A stretch of DNA of 27,088 nt. It comes from a virus. The notes beneath the pieces are model-generated. The model was not told the origin of the DNA, made no database searches, and saw only the letters and a program-made list of their open reading frames with translations. The position numbers were made by a program, and so were the translations under genes. The stretch is taken from positions 1-27,088 of the IMG/VR virus record IMGVR_UViG_3300027771_000078; one strand, given 5' to 3'. Positions 15,092 to 22,055 of the stretch are shown here, piece by piece (within the stretch, counting starts at the first letter, position 1; each line of letters opens with the position of its first letter).

Positions 15092-16817
15092 TCCCATACT
15101 CCAAATTTACTTGCATTACTAAATCCTCAATACATAGATTAGGACTCATTGATACAGTATACTCTATAAACTTGGCTAGGTCAAGAGAATTTATTCCATT
15201 ACCTGTCCAATTACTTCTACTGCGAGATAGAGGCGTATCTAATCTGCTTGGTGTTATTAATGTAGTTTTAAATTTTACCTCATTGCACTTAAATGCATTA
15301 GAACAATCTTTACTTGCTTGTTTAAGTGCAGCTTTAGGAATAGTATATGCACCCTCTGTTCCTGAACTACCTATATTAAATATCCAACCTGTCTTTTTAT
15401 GAAATTTCCATAATTTGAATACTTCCATTAATACTTTAACTTGACCATAATTACCCCATTTTTCGTCTGGTGGACCATCAAACGCATTATTAATAAATAC
15501 ATCATAATGTAGTGATTGCTTTGCTATATGCTCAACATCCAGATCTTTGGTTATATCTAAACCAGACGATCTACTACAACCTTCTGCATTAAAGTGATTA
15601 GACAAATTTAGTCCTAATCCTTTATTATTACCTGTTATGTAATATCTGTAAGTTTTTGTCATTTTTTTATTTTGATCCCATACCTTTGAAAGTTTCTGTC
15701 CACACGTTAAAGCACATTCAAATATCTTACCATTATCTAACTTTTTACTCCAAGAGTCAACAAGCTCATTCCAAAACGGATTTTTAAATACTTCTTTTAA
15801 ACTTGTATTGTGTATATTCAGTAATCCTTCTTTAACATCACCTTCTACAGTAGTGACAGAATTATGCTTTTCTATGAATTTCTCTACTTGGTTAAAACCA
15901 TCTTCAAAATGGTTAGCATTACTGTTTGGAAAAAAATCATTACCGCGGAAACGCGCATCAAAAAGATTATGCTCAAAAAAGTTACAAGGCAACACTAATC
16001 CCTCAGCAGTTATAGTTACTTTCTTTCCTGTAAGTGCATCACATTTTATTTTAGTACTGTTAAAGTAATCTTTTATGTCAGGATACTCTTTGTGTAGCTT
16101 AGGTAAATTTACTACACTAGCATTATGATGTTGTTCATCTGTAGGAGGTTCTAAATAGTATTCTACTTCACCCTTTTTATTTTGTACGGGCCACTTGTCT
16201 ATTGTAGTCAAAGTTTTATGGTCCATAAACCTACCAGTTGCTCTGAATAATATATCCTCAAAGCCCATTTCTTTTGCTAGCTTTTTAGCTTCTGGTATTT
16301 GATGTTCGTTGTGTTTATATACTAACCAGTTCCATTGAGCCTTTCCTCCTGCATCAATGAATGCTTTAGCATTAGCCATAACTTTTTTAAATTTAACATT
16401 ACGTCTATATAAATGGTTGGTGTCTTCTAATCCATCAATACCAAAATCTATTTTAGAATTTGGACCTAAGACGGTAGCAAGTCGACTCCACCACTGTTCA
16501 TCATGTACACCACCATTAGTATGAATATATAAATGTAGGTCGGGTGCTTTATCTCTAAAGTTGTAAAGTATGTTATGGAAGTCAGGATGCATAATAGGAT
16601 CACCATAACTCCCACAAAAAAATACTTGCTTTAAACGTCTGCATAAATCTTCAGGGAATGCCTTATCTATAACACTACCGTCTAAATGGCATACGTTTAG
16701 GTATGGATTAACCTTACCTCCATTTACATTTCTTGGACATTGTGGACATGCTGCGTTGCAATAAGTGGTTATCTCTAATTGATACTCTTCAATTGCTTCA
16801 TAACTAAATGTGTTCAA
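15084..16817 (-). CDS. Radical SAM (SPASM/twitch-like) protein fused to a short-chain dehydrogenase, 577 aa
   Basis: Residues 1-380 are a radical SAM enzyme: TTYCNAACPQC gives C20-x3-C24-x2-C27 for the SAM [4Fe-4S] cluster, and CGSYGDP (68-73) sits where GGEP is usual. Further cysteines C259-x13-G273-x4-C278 and C368-x3-C372 resemble a twitch/SPASM domain that binds an auxiliary cluster. Residues 386-577 are an SDR-type oxidoreductase: TGNNKGLG (395-402) binds NAD(P), NNAF (443-446), GSS (483-485) and Tyr491-x3-Lys495 form the catalytic set. The start codon is TTG (16817), 3 nt after the previous stop; the CxxxCxxC motif at residue 20 leaves no room for a later start. The substrate is unknown. 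The fusion is a single open frame with no internal ribosome site. Confidence 0.85.
   Translation of the reverse strand: MNTFSYEAIEEYQLEITTYCNAACPQCPRNVNGGKVNPYLNVCHLDGSVIDKAFPEDLCRRLKQVFFCGSYGDPIMHPDFHNILYNFRDKAPDLHLYIHTNGGVHDEQWWSRLATVLGPNSKIDFGIDGLEDTNHLYRRNVKFKKVMANAKAFIDAGGKAQWNWLVYKHNEHQIPEAKKLAKEMGFEDILFRATGRFMDHKTLTTIDKWPVQNKKGEVEYYLEPPTDEQHHNASVVNLPKLHKEYPDIKDYFNSTKIKCDALTGKKVTITAEGLVLPCNFFEHNLFDARFRGNDFFPNSNANHFEDGFNQVEKFIEKHNSVTTVEGDVKEGLLNIHNTSLKEVFKNPFWNELVDSWSKKLDNGKIFECALTCGQKLSKVWDQNKKMTKTYRYYITGNNKGLGLNLSNHFNAEGCSRSSGLDITKDLDVEHIAKQSLHYDVFINNAFDGPPDEKWGNYGQVKVLMEVFKLWKFHKKTGWIFNIGSSGTEGAYTIPKAALKQASKDCSNAFKCNEVKFKTTLITPSRLDTPLSRSRSNWTGNGINSLDLAKFIEYTVSMSPNLCIEDLVMQVNLEYGNE
15156..15184 (-). 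promoter_or_regulatory. Internal sigma70-type promoter TTGACC-N17-TATACT for uvsX
   Basis: The -35 box TTGACC is at 15184-15179 and the -10 box TATACT at 15161-15156, with a 17-nt spacer. They lie inside the 3' end of the SDR-coding part. The predicted start near 15149 leaves a leader of about 58 nt before uvsX. The -35 box is identical to those at 8559 and 19730. Confidence 0.75.
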
Positions 16818-16820
16818 TTT

Positions 16821-17093
16821 TTAACTCTTATATAATATTGTTAACTTGTCTCTAAATGCTTCTACTTTACCGTGTCTGTCTGGCCAGAAAATATATTCTT
16901 TCTCTGGATTTTTTTGTAAGTTATTTAATAATGGTATTACTGCATTGTACATGGAATCTAATTTCTTTTGTGATGCCTTAGCACCTTCTGTAGATGCTGC
17001 TACTTCTGCAGAGGCAGTACTAACTGCTTCTAATTCATCTTCATCAACTGCTGTAAATCCAAAATCAAAATCACCTAAGTCTGTTGTTGCCAA
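16821..17093 (-). CDS. Conserved hypothetical, 90 aa, next to gp43
   Basis: It begins MATTDLGDFDFGFTAVDEDE, followed by an Ala/Ser/Glu stretch and a helical, probably coiled part (KKLDSMYNAVIPLLNNLQKN), and ends with a YIFWPDRHGKVEAFRDKL segment. From memory, proteins with an 'FDFGFTAVDEDEL' start and a 'PLLNNLxKNPEK' body are conserved in marine T4-like phages near gp43, with no assigned function. The start codon is TTG, with AGGAG 7 nt upstream; no ATG fits. Confidence 0.8.
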   Translation of the reverse strand: MATTDLGDFDFGFTAVDEDELEAVSTASAEVAASTEGAKASQKKLDSMYNAVIPLLNNLQKNPEKEYIFWPDRHGKVEAFRDKLTILYKS

Positions 17094-17103
17094 TGGTCTT
17101 CTC

Positions 17104-19701
17104 CTATTTCCAAAAATCTTCTAGTGTTACTATCTTTTCTGTTCTCCATCCAGCTGCATCAGCTATAGATTGCATAGGTCCAAGAAAAGACTTTTCAAAT
17201 TGTTTATCGTAGTCTATATATTTATCTAGCCCAAATTGTTTGGGTAGTGCTTGTGGACACGATATCACATGCTCTTTAGATGGATTAGGTAGTTTCAAAT
17301 AACAAAACTTTATCTTATCTGAATTCTTTATAGTCTCATATTTGTTCATTAAGTTATGTTGTACTAACATATTATTAAATGTAATGGAACCTCTAACATG
17401 AATAGGTGTACCTTTCTTAGGTATTACTTGTGATGGTAATCTATCACACCACTTATCTATATCACTTACACCTCTTGGGAAAGCTACAGACTCATATGGT
17501 AAGGTTTTAAACTTCTCTTTAAACTCTCCAATATACTTTATAAAAGCATCTTCATTCTCGTTGAGCATTATCTCTAGGGATTTATTTATTGCGTGTCTAC
17601 AGACTAATGGAGTCGAGCTCTTAACAGACTCAAGTCCCATGATCTTTCTTTGAGGTACTTCATATCTAAAGCCTTCCATGTCCCATACATTAAGAGCGTA
17701 ATGTTTCTTAGCAGTCCATACACCTTTGTCTGCTATCACTTCTCTTTTCATTATCATTTTTTGTTCATAAGCATTTGTATAGTCAGCCAACTCTTGGTAC
17801 CACTTATCAATGTTAGGTTCCATTGTTGTTTGTATAAACTGATCTAACAACTCAACATTCTCTGGTGTAGGCTTACTATCATCAACCATCTTATCAAAGG
17901 TAACATAAACTGAATCAGTATCAATAGCTATAACATAATCTACCTTTTCTGTATTGAACTTCTCATTCATATAGATGTTAATCTTTTTCTCTATCCAACG
18001 AATAGCCATCTGACCAGATAGAGTTATACCTTCAGCATGCTCCATCTTAAACCATCTAAAAGCAGGATTAGCTAAAGCACCATAAGCAGAGTTAAGTTGA
18101 ATCTTTTTAGCCATCTGCATATTATTACATCTGGATATCTCATTTTCATTACCAGCCTTTTTAGCTAACTTTAATTTGTCTTTCCATACTACACGATCAG
18201 CATATGTACGTTCCATTAATGTAGGTAAGAAACCTCTAAGGTCTTTAGAATACATTGCACCTGCACCAGTTATAGTACAATCATCTGGATTGTCTATACC
18301 ATTATAAGCACCATTAAGAATACTATCAATAGATGTTCTCTTAGGATGTACACCTTTGTATGTCTCAGGTGAAATATTATATTGCATAATCAAATGAGGA
18401 TATAGACTATTTAAATCAAAGGATGCTATCCACTTATGTATTTTACCTTTGTGTGGATCTTTAACATAGCCACCTTGGTTTTGTCTTTCTTTAATAGATA
18501 AATCAATCATTGGAACTACTATTTTTTTCTTTAGTAGATAGTTGTGTATCATTATGTCCCACAACCTCACAGATGTAAATGCATCATTAAGATTGACGTG
18601 AGCATCATAAGAGATAGCACCCATAAGTTCTAATAGTTTCATCTTATCATCAAGACGACTTACTAATTCTACATCTTTAATATTATATTCAATAAACTTT
18701 TGATAGTTATTTTTATACAGACCCATCAGTCCATCATATTCACTATAGTCTAGTTTCTTCTCACCTAACTCTACAGATGATATATTATCTAAAGAATAAC
18801 TTTCTTGTTGGGTGTATGTAAACTTTTTATATGCAGCAAGATAATCTATAATACTAATACCTAGTATATCATAAGCTGTCTTACCCCATTTACCTTCTTT
18901 ATTAGATAAGGCAGCAGCAGCTGCAGCAGAATTTCTTGGGTTAGGAAACTGTCCAGGTCCAGGAATTTTTGCAAACTTAGATAGTCTACCTTCTTCTACA
19001 ATACCCCAAGGTGACAATCGGAAGATATCTTTTTCACCTAATATATTATACATTCTATTAACAATATAAGGTACATCAAATAGTTCACAGTTCCATCCTG
19101 TAATAATATCTACGTTAAGTTTTTCCCATGTGTCTAAAAATTTAGATAATAATTCTCTTTCATCTATACATTTAATATAATGATGATTATTTTCCTTAGG
19201 TGTAAATTCACCACAACCAAATACTATAGTTTGTTTTCTAACTTTAACAGCTATAGCTGTAATAGGTTTCTCTGCATCTACAATACTAGGAAAGCCTTCA
19301 TCAGCTGCAACCTCAATATCTATAACAGCTGTAGTTAATTTAGCAAAGTCAAACTCAACTTCTTTATCCCATGTATAATTTATGTAATGATCTACTAAAT
19401 TTTTAGCACTCATCTTAGAATGAATACCATATAGTTTTGAATTACTTATTCCTTGATTCTCTCTAACAAATTGTCTAGCATCACGCCATCTAGCAAACGT
19501 ATGCTTCTTAACATGCTTGCCATCTATTGTACGATATTCACTAGAGCGAGAGGGATCATCTTTAAAGATATGCAGATCGCAATCTTTGATAGGTACACGA
19601 GTTTGATATCTACCGTCATCATTATAACCTACTACAAGTAGTTCTTTAGGACTATTCCAGCCATCAATATTCACTGCAACATTAGTATAAAAATCTTTCA
19701 T
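17104..19701 (-). CDS. 43: Family B DNA polymerase (T4 gp43), 865 aa
   Basis: Replicative polymerase with proofreading. Exonuclease motifs: AVIDIEV with Asp128/Glu130, WNCELFD (203-209), and Tyr339-x3-Asp343 in YNIKD. Polymerase motifs: DLNSLYP (429-435), KIQLNSAYG (533-541) and DTDS (594-597), all intact. Length is close to T4 gp43 (898 aa). A run of six alanines lies at 259-264 in an insertion-like segment. The C terminus ends TLEDFWK, a plausible sliding-clamp contact. There is no ribosome site before the ATG, and a promoter -10 box ends only 5 nt upstream, so the mRNA from this promoter may be leaderless. Confidence 0.97.
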   Translation of the reverse strand: MKDFYTNVAVNIDGWNSPKELLVVGYNDDGRYQTRVPIKDCDLHIFKDDPSRSSEYRTIDGKHVKKHTFARWRDARQFVRENQGISNSKLYGIHSKMSAKNLVDHYINYTWDKEVEFDFAKLTTAVIDIEVAADEGFPSIVDAEKPITAIAVKVRKQTIVFGCGEFTPKENNHHYIKCIDERELLSKFLDTWEKLNVDIITGWNCELFDVPYIVNRMYNILGEKDIFRLSPWGIVEEGRLSKFAKIPGPGQFPNPRNSAAAAAALSNKEGKWGKTAYDILGISIIDYLAAYKKFTYTQQESYSLDNISSVELGEKKLDYSEYDGLMGLYKNNYQKFIEYNIKDVELVSRLDDKMKLLELMGAISYDAHVNLNDAFTSVRLWDIMIHNYLLKKKIVVPMIDLSIKERQNQGGYVKDPHKGKIHKWIASFDLNSLYPHLIMQYNISPETYKGVHPKRTSIDSILNGAYNGIDNPDDCTITGAGAMYSKDLRGFLPTLMERTYADRVVWKDKLKLAKKAGNENEISRCNNMQMAKKIQLNSAYGALANPAFRWFKMEHAEGITLSGQMAIRWIEKKINIYMNEKFNTEKVDYVIAIDTDSVYVTFDKMVDDSKPTPENVELLDQFIQTTMEPNIDKWYQELADYTNAYEQKMIMKREVIADKGVWTAKKHYALNVWDMEGFRYEVPQRKIMGLESVKSSTPLVCRHAINKSLEIMLNENEDAFIKYIGEFKEKFKTLPYESVAFPRGVSDIDKWCDRLPSQVIPKKGTPIHVRGSITFNNMLVQHNLMNKYETIKNSDKIKFCYLKLPNPSKEHVISCPQALPKQFGLDKYIDYDKQFEKSFLGPMQSIADAAGWRTEKIVTLEDFWK

Positions 19702-19706
19702 AATTT

Positions 19707-19735
19707 ATATTACTACAATACTATGTACAGGTCAA
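19707..19735 (-). promoter_or_regulatory. Early promoter TTGACC-N17-TAATAT of gp43
   Basis: The -35 box TTGACC (19735-19730) and the -10 box TAATAT (19712-19707) are separated by 17 nt. It shares the TGT after the -35 and the TGTAG before the -10 with the promoter at 8536-8564. In both, exactly 5 nt separate the -10 box from an ATG. Confidence 0.8.
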
Positions 19736-20026
19736 CTAAAATTTATACTCTTGTTCAAAAAAGATAACGCCATCATCATCTTCGTCCCAACTGTTCAGAT
19801 CATTACCAGTTTTTTTATCCCAGCCAAACTTCATAGTACTACCATCAACTTGTTTATACTTTCCAAACAATCTTATTTTACCTTCTTTATCATCATCTAG
19901 ATCAAACCAATATCTGTAACCAGCACTAAAGCCAGGCAACGTACTATAGCCTTTGTTGTTTTCATAGGCTTGTGATGGGGCGATTAATAATAGTCCTAAG
20001 ACTAGTGCACTAATTATTATATTCAT
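19736..20026 (-). CDS. Small exported protein with calcium-loop-like acidic motifs, 96 aa
   Basis: The first 20 residues (MNIIISALVLGLLLIAPSQA) form a Sec signal peptide with a typical SQA|Y cleavage site, giving a mature protein of about 76 residues sent to the periplasm. The mature part has DLDDDKEGKIR and a DEDDDGVIFFEQE stretch. The second fits the D-x-D-x-D-G-x-I start of an EF-hand loop, though position 12 is Gln. Aromatic residues recur (GYRYWFDL, FFEQEYKF). An AGGAG lies 8 nt before the ATG. It lies between lysozyme and polymerase. The family is unrecognised; an envelope or lysis-related role is only suggested by export and by the lysozyme neighbour. Confidence 0.75.
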   Translation of the reverse strand: MNIIISALVLGLLLIAPSQAYENNKGYSTLPGFSAGYRYWFDLDDDKEGKIRLFGKYKQVDGSTMKFGWDKKTGNDLNSWDEDDDGVIFFEQEYKF

Positions 20027-20053
20027 TTTTATTCTCCTATTTTATATCACCGA

Positions 20054-20076
20054 GGGGCAGACAGTATGTCTACCCC
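20054..20076 (-). other. Stable intergenic hairpin without U-tract
   Basis: In the minus-strand RNA, GGGGUAGACA pairs with UGUCUGCCCC (one G-U pair) around a 3-nt loop. No run of U follows, so it is not a standard terminator. It lies between the 15-codon ORF and the exported-protein gene and could stabilise or process the mRNA. Confidence 0.65.
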
Positions 20077-20083
20077 TTATAAC

Positions 20084-20131
20084 CTATTTACCTGATAGCC
20101 ATTTAGCTTCTTCTTCTGTATAAGGCCACAT
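20084..20131 (-). CDS. 15-aa micro-ORF MWPYTEEEAKWLSGK
   Basis: A 15-codon ORF that starts at ATG with AGGAG 7 nt upstream; the AGGAG overlaps the TAG stop of the lysozyme gene. The peptide is MWPYTEEEAKWLSGK. A 'YPYTxEE..WL' pattern is one I associate with very short ORFs in marine T4-like phages, but I cannot name a family. The ribosome site is as good as those of the longer genes. It might be a leader peptide for the following hairpin and exported protein. Confidence 0.55.
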   Translation of the reverse strand: MWPYTEEEAKWLSGK

Positions 20132-20141
20132 GCTTGTTCTC

Positions 20142-20588
20142 CTAGGTTCTTACGCTTCTCATTCTTTGGACTAAACGATCTGCTCGGTTAGTAACTTGTC
20201 TATACCAGGCACTGTCAACCATTTCTTCAGCTGCAGCATTCCAATCCATAGCATCAACACCCCTTTTCATACCACGAAACTTTGTCAATCTAGTTCTTCC
20301 TAAATTAAACATCATGTTCGCTATAATTTGTTGTACCTCTTCTGGCAACTCATCAAAATCATTATATAATTTATTGCAATCTTCTATGACAGATTGTACA
20401 TCTGACTCAAAGGCTTGTCTGACTCTGTCTCTCGTGATGGGAGTGCCAACACTTTGTCCACTTTCCGGGTCTGCTTTAGTAACAAGATGACCGATACCAA
20501 AAGTAGGATACCCGAGGTGATCATTGTAAATGTCATATTTAACTCCTTCGTCTATTTCTAATTGTTCTCTTAAATGTTTTATATTCAT
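20142..20588 (-). CDS. T4-type lysozyme (glycoside hydrolase 24), 148 aa
   Basis: A muramidase that cleaves peptidoglycan. It aligns by eye with T4 lysozyme across its length: IDEGVKYDIY with catalytic Glu14, then Asp23, and PTFGIGHLV with Thr29, matching E11/D20/T26. The C-terminal lobe has NMMFNLG, SAWYRQVTNRADR and a basic end. The open frame reaches a GTG at 20621, but the ATG at 20588 has AAGGAG 6 nt upstream and matches the T4 start (MNI...). There is no signal peptide, so release would need a holin, which is not in the window. Tail-associated use is an alternative, but the protein is a single free domain. Confidence 0.93.
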   Translation of the reverse strand: MNIKHLREQLEIDEGVKYDIYNDHLGYPTFGIGHLVTKADPESGQSVGTPITRDRVRQAFESDVQSVIEDCNKLYNDFDELPEEVQQIIANMMFNLGRTRLTKFRGMKRGVDAMDWNAAAEEMVDSAWYRQVTNRADRLVQRMRSVRT

Positions 20589-20645
20589 AATTTGCTCCTT
20601 CATATTTGAGTCTACCATCACATATATCTAATTGGTAGTCAACAT

Positions 20646-20672
20646 AAAAAAAAGGGCTCCGAAGAGCCCTTT
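20646..20672 (-). terminator. Intrinsic terminator after hsp20
   Basis: The minus strand has AAAGGGCTC, loop TTCG and GAGCCCTTT, a perfect 9-bp stem with a UUCG tetraloop, followed by a run of T. It begins 7 nt after the hsp20 stop codon. It is a textbook Rho-independent terminator and isolates the hsp20 unit from lysozyme. Confidence 0.95.
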
Positions 20673-20679
20673 GAATGGG

Positions 20680-21156
20680 TTATGATTTGCCCTCTTGCAA
20701 GAGCTGTTCAGTTGTTCGTCGTTCTTGTTTCGAGTTGATTTTTATTTTCTTTGGTTTCAGTTCTTCTGGTACAATTTTTTCCAAAGAAACTTTGAGTAAT
20801 CCGTGTTTGAGTTCTGCGTCAATGACTTCTGTGTGGTCTTCAATATGCCAGACTTTCTTGAAGCTTCGGTTAGCGATACCTTTGTGGACGTAATCTGATT
20901 CTTTGTCTTCTTTTTTCTTACCCTCAATGGTAAGTTCGTTATCTTTATACTCAATATCTAGGTCCTCCTCTGAAAATCCTGCTACAGCAATTTCAATATC
21001 AAATTTATCATCACCTTGTCGGTGAATGTTATATGGGGGATAGGATGATTGGGATGGCATGTCTGATTCAGCTATACGACTAAGTCTATCAAATATTTTT
21101 TCAAAGCCTACAGTGCGTGAATGGAATGGGTCAAAGTTTAGGTTGTGTAAAACCAT
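20680..21156 (-). CDS. hsp20: Small heat-shock protein, IbpA/Hsp20 type, 158 aa
   Basis: An ATP-independent holdase chaperone. The N-terminal arm begins MVLHNLNFDPFHSRTVGFEK. The alpha-crystallin domain spans about 40-135, with YNIHRQGDDKFDIEIAVAGF, NELTIEGKK, NRSFKKVWHIEDH and the conserved GLLKVSLEKIVPEE, and it closes with a KPKKIKI tail. The resemblance is closest to IbpA. AAGGAG lies 7 nt before the ATG and is part of a predicted thermometer-like hairpin. The gene has its own promoter and terminator. Hsp20 genes are known in T4-like cyanophages, where a role in virion scaffolding or host proteostasis is suspected. Confidence 0.95.
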   Translation of the reverse strand: MVLHNLNFDPFHSRTVGFEKIFDRLSRIAESDMPSQSSYPPYNIHRQGDDKFDIEIAVAGFSEEDLDIEYKDNELTIEGKKKEDKESDYVHKGIANRSFKKVWHIEDHTEVIDAELKHGLLKVSLEKIVPEELKPKKIKINSKQERRTTEQLLQEGKS

Positions 21157-21163
21157 TGTTGTT

Positions 21164-21179
21164 CTCCTTTAAAAGCGAG
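21164..21179 (-). promoter_or_regulatory. ROSE-like RNA thermometer hairpin covering the hsp20 ribosome site
   Basis: In the minus-strand RNA, CUC-G-CU (21179-21174) can pair with AGGAG (21168-21164) around a UUUAA loop, with G21176 bulged. The UCGCU segment fits the U(U/C)GCU anti-SD motif of ROSE thermometers, which precede small heat-shock genes in proteobacteria. The ribosome site is fully covered by a weak 5-bp stem. Confidence 0.6.
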
Positions 21180-21186
21180 TTGTAAT

Positions 21187-21208
21187 GAGGTCCCATTATG
21201 GCAACCTC
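21187..21208 (-). promoter_or_regulatory. 5' hairpin of the hsp20 leader
   Basis: GAGGU pairs with ACCUC and, inside it, CCAU with AUGG, separated by small internal loops. It starts where the promoter would start transcription (near 21208), so the leader of about 52 nt would consist of this stem and the 3' ribosome-site hairpin. Confidence 0.6.
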
Positions 21209-21214
21209 TATACT

Positions 21215-21247
21215 ATTATATATGGGTATTTTACTCTAAGAAGTCAA
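21215..21247 (-). promoter_or_regulatory. Promoter of hsp20 (TATAAT/TATATA with TTGACT)
   Basis: A consensus TATAAT is at 21220-21215, overlapping TATATA at 21222-21217. A TTGACT lies at 21247-21242, giving a spacing of 19 nt to TATATA or 21 nt to TATAAT, longer than ideal. It lies just after the regA stop codon. Confidence 0.6.
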
Positions 21248-21268
21248 CAGCTTTTCGTATATGTGCTA

Positions 21269-21670
21269 TTACTTTTTGCGCCCTATGTTATATTTTGCAA
21301 CAAGTGTCCACTCATCTTTTTCTTTATGAGATATAATTTTAATTTGACTTAAAGGTGCGATAGGATCTGTAGCTTTATCTGGATCAACTAAACTAATTAG
21401 ACCCCACTCAGCTAATAAATTAGTGATAGTATTTCTTCTACCTTGATCTTCTTCATTAAAGTTAGTTGGCTTGCCATCAAGAGCAAACAGCTCTTTAAAA
21501 TGTACAATATAATACTTACCTTGTTTATGGAGAATGTGACAACTTTGATATAAAGTTTTGTCTTTACGAGATGCAACACCTATACGTGTAAGAGTCTCTC
21601 TAACTTTTAAAAAATCTTCTTGTTCTTGAAGACCCACTTCAACCATGCTATCAATTAATTCTTGACTCAT
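21269..21670 (-). CDS. regA: RegA translational repressor, 133 aa
   Basis: The T4 RegA counterpart binds early mRNAs near their start codons and blocks translation. The conserved blocks are clear: EDFLKVRETLTRIGVASRKD, TLYQSCHILHKQGKYYIVHF, EEDQGRRNTITNLLAEWGLI and a KYNIG ending. It is slightly longer than T4 RegA (122 aa). AAGGGG lies 8 nt before the ATG. It overlaps gp62 by 20 nt, in the T4 gene order. As in T4, it probably represses clamp-loader and clamp translation and its own; that is inferred from the family. Confidence 0.95.
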   Translation of the reverse strand: MSQELIDSMVEVGLQEQEDFLKVRETLTRIGVASRKDKTLYQSCHILHKQGKYYIVHFKELFALDGKPTNFNEEDQGRRNTITNLLAEWGLISLVDPDKATDPIAPLSQIKIISHKEKDEWTLVAKYNIGRKK

Positions 21671-22055
21671 TTTTTACACCCCTTGTAACCTTCTTCGTTA
21701 TAATTTCCAGTTGTTTAAGGGATAGGACTTTTAGAGCTTGTAAAGCCTTGTTTGTAGAATAACCAAAGTATAATTTAACAATTTCCAAATCATCACTATC
21801 CTGCACCTTCACCCACTTTGCATATCTTTTCTTGGGTCTAACGCTATTTATTAAATAGTCATATTGTAGTTTGTGATCTACGTGATGATGTTGGTTAATT
21901 TCATTGCTGTAAAATAAGGTGTCTGGAAAATAAGATAATGTTCTATTTGTTATGAATGGTACGTAACTTGACTCTGCCAACTTATCGTTCTCAGAATCTA
22001 CCATTAAATTTTTCTTAGTATGATTTATTGAATTTATATAATCAAATGGTTTCAT
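21651..22055 (-). CDS. 62: Clamp loader small subunit (T4 gp62), 134 aa
   Basis: The partner of gp44 in the clamp loader. The sequence has the marine T4-like gp62 pattern: PFDYINSINHTKKNLMVDSE, then FITNRTLSYFPDTLFYSNEI, and the conserved RPKKRYAKWVK block that matches RGKRYGKWAK in T4 gp62. It is shorter than T4 gp62 (187 aa), as is usual in these phages. AAAGGA lies 5 nt before the ATG, and the start overlaps the TauD-like stop. Its separation from gp44 by three metabolic or unknown genes is unlike T4, where the two are adjacent. Confidence 0.88.
   Translation of the reverse strand: MKPFDYINSINHTKKNLMVDSENDKLAESSYVPFITNRTLSYFPDTLFYSNEINQHHHVDHKLQYDYLINSVRPKKRYAKWVKVQDSDDLEIVKLYFGYSTNKALQALKVLSLKQLEIITKKVTRGVKNESRIN

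Noticed and set aside
15084-15662. A separate SDR gene starting at the internal ATG (residue 386 of the fusion)
   Set aside because: The frame is continuous with the radical SAM part and the sequence before this ATG is A-rich with no SD (GGGAT is about 14 nt away).
20054-20076. Calling the 10-bp hairpin a terminator
   Set aside because: No U-run follows on either strand, so only a structured element is reported.
20601-20645. TTGACT between the hsp20 terminator and lysozyme as a promoter
   Set aside because: No convincing -10 box lies 16-18 nt downstream (GATGGT at 17). Lysozyme needs a promoter here or read-through, but the sequence does not identify it.
20757-20954. A second minus-strand frame inside hsp20
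   Set aside because: It is fully inside the alpha-crystallin coding sequence, very Lys-rich and without a ribosome site.
21844-21856. CTATTTATTAAATAG palindrome in gp62 as an operator or late promoter
   Set aside because: It reads AATAAATA on the minus strand, not TATAAATA, and lies within coding sequence. AT-rich palindromes of this size are expected by chance.
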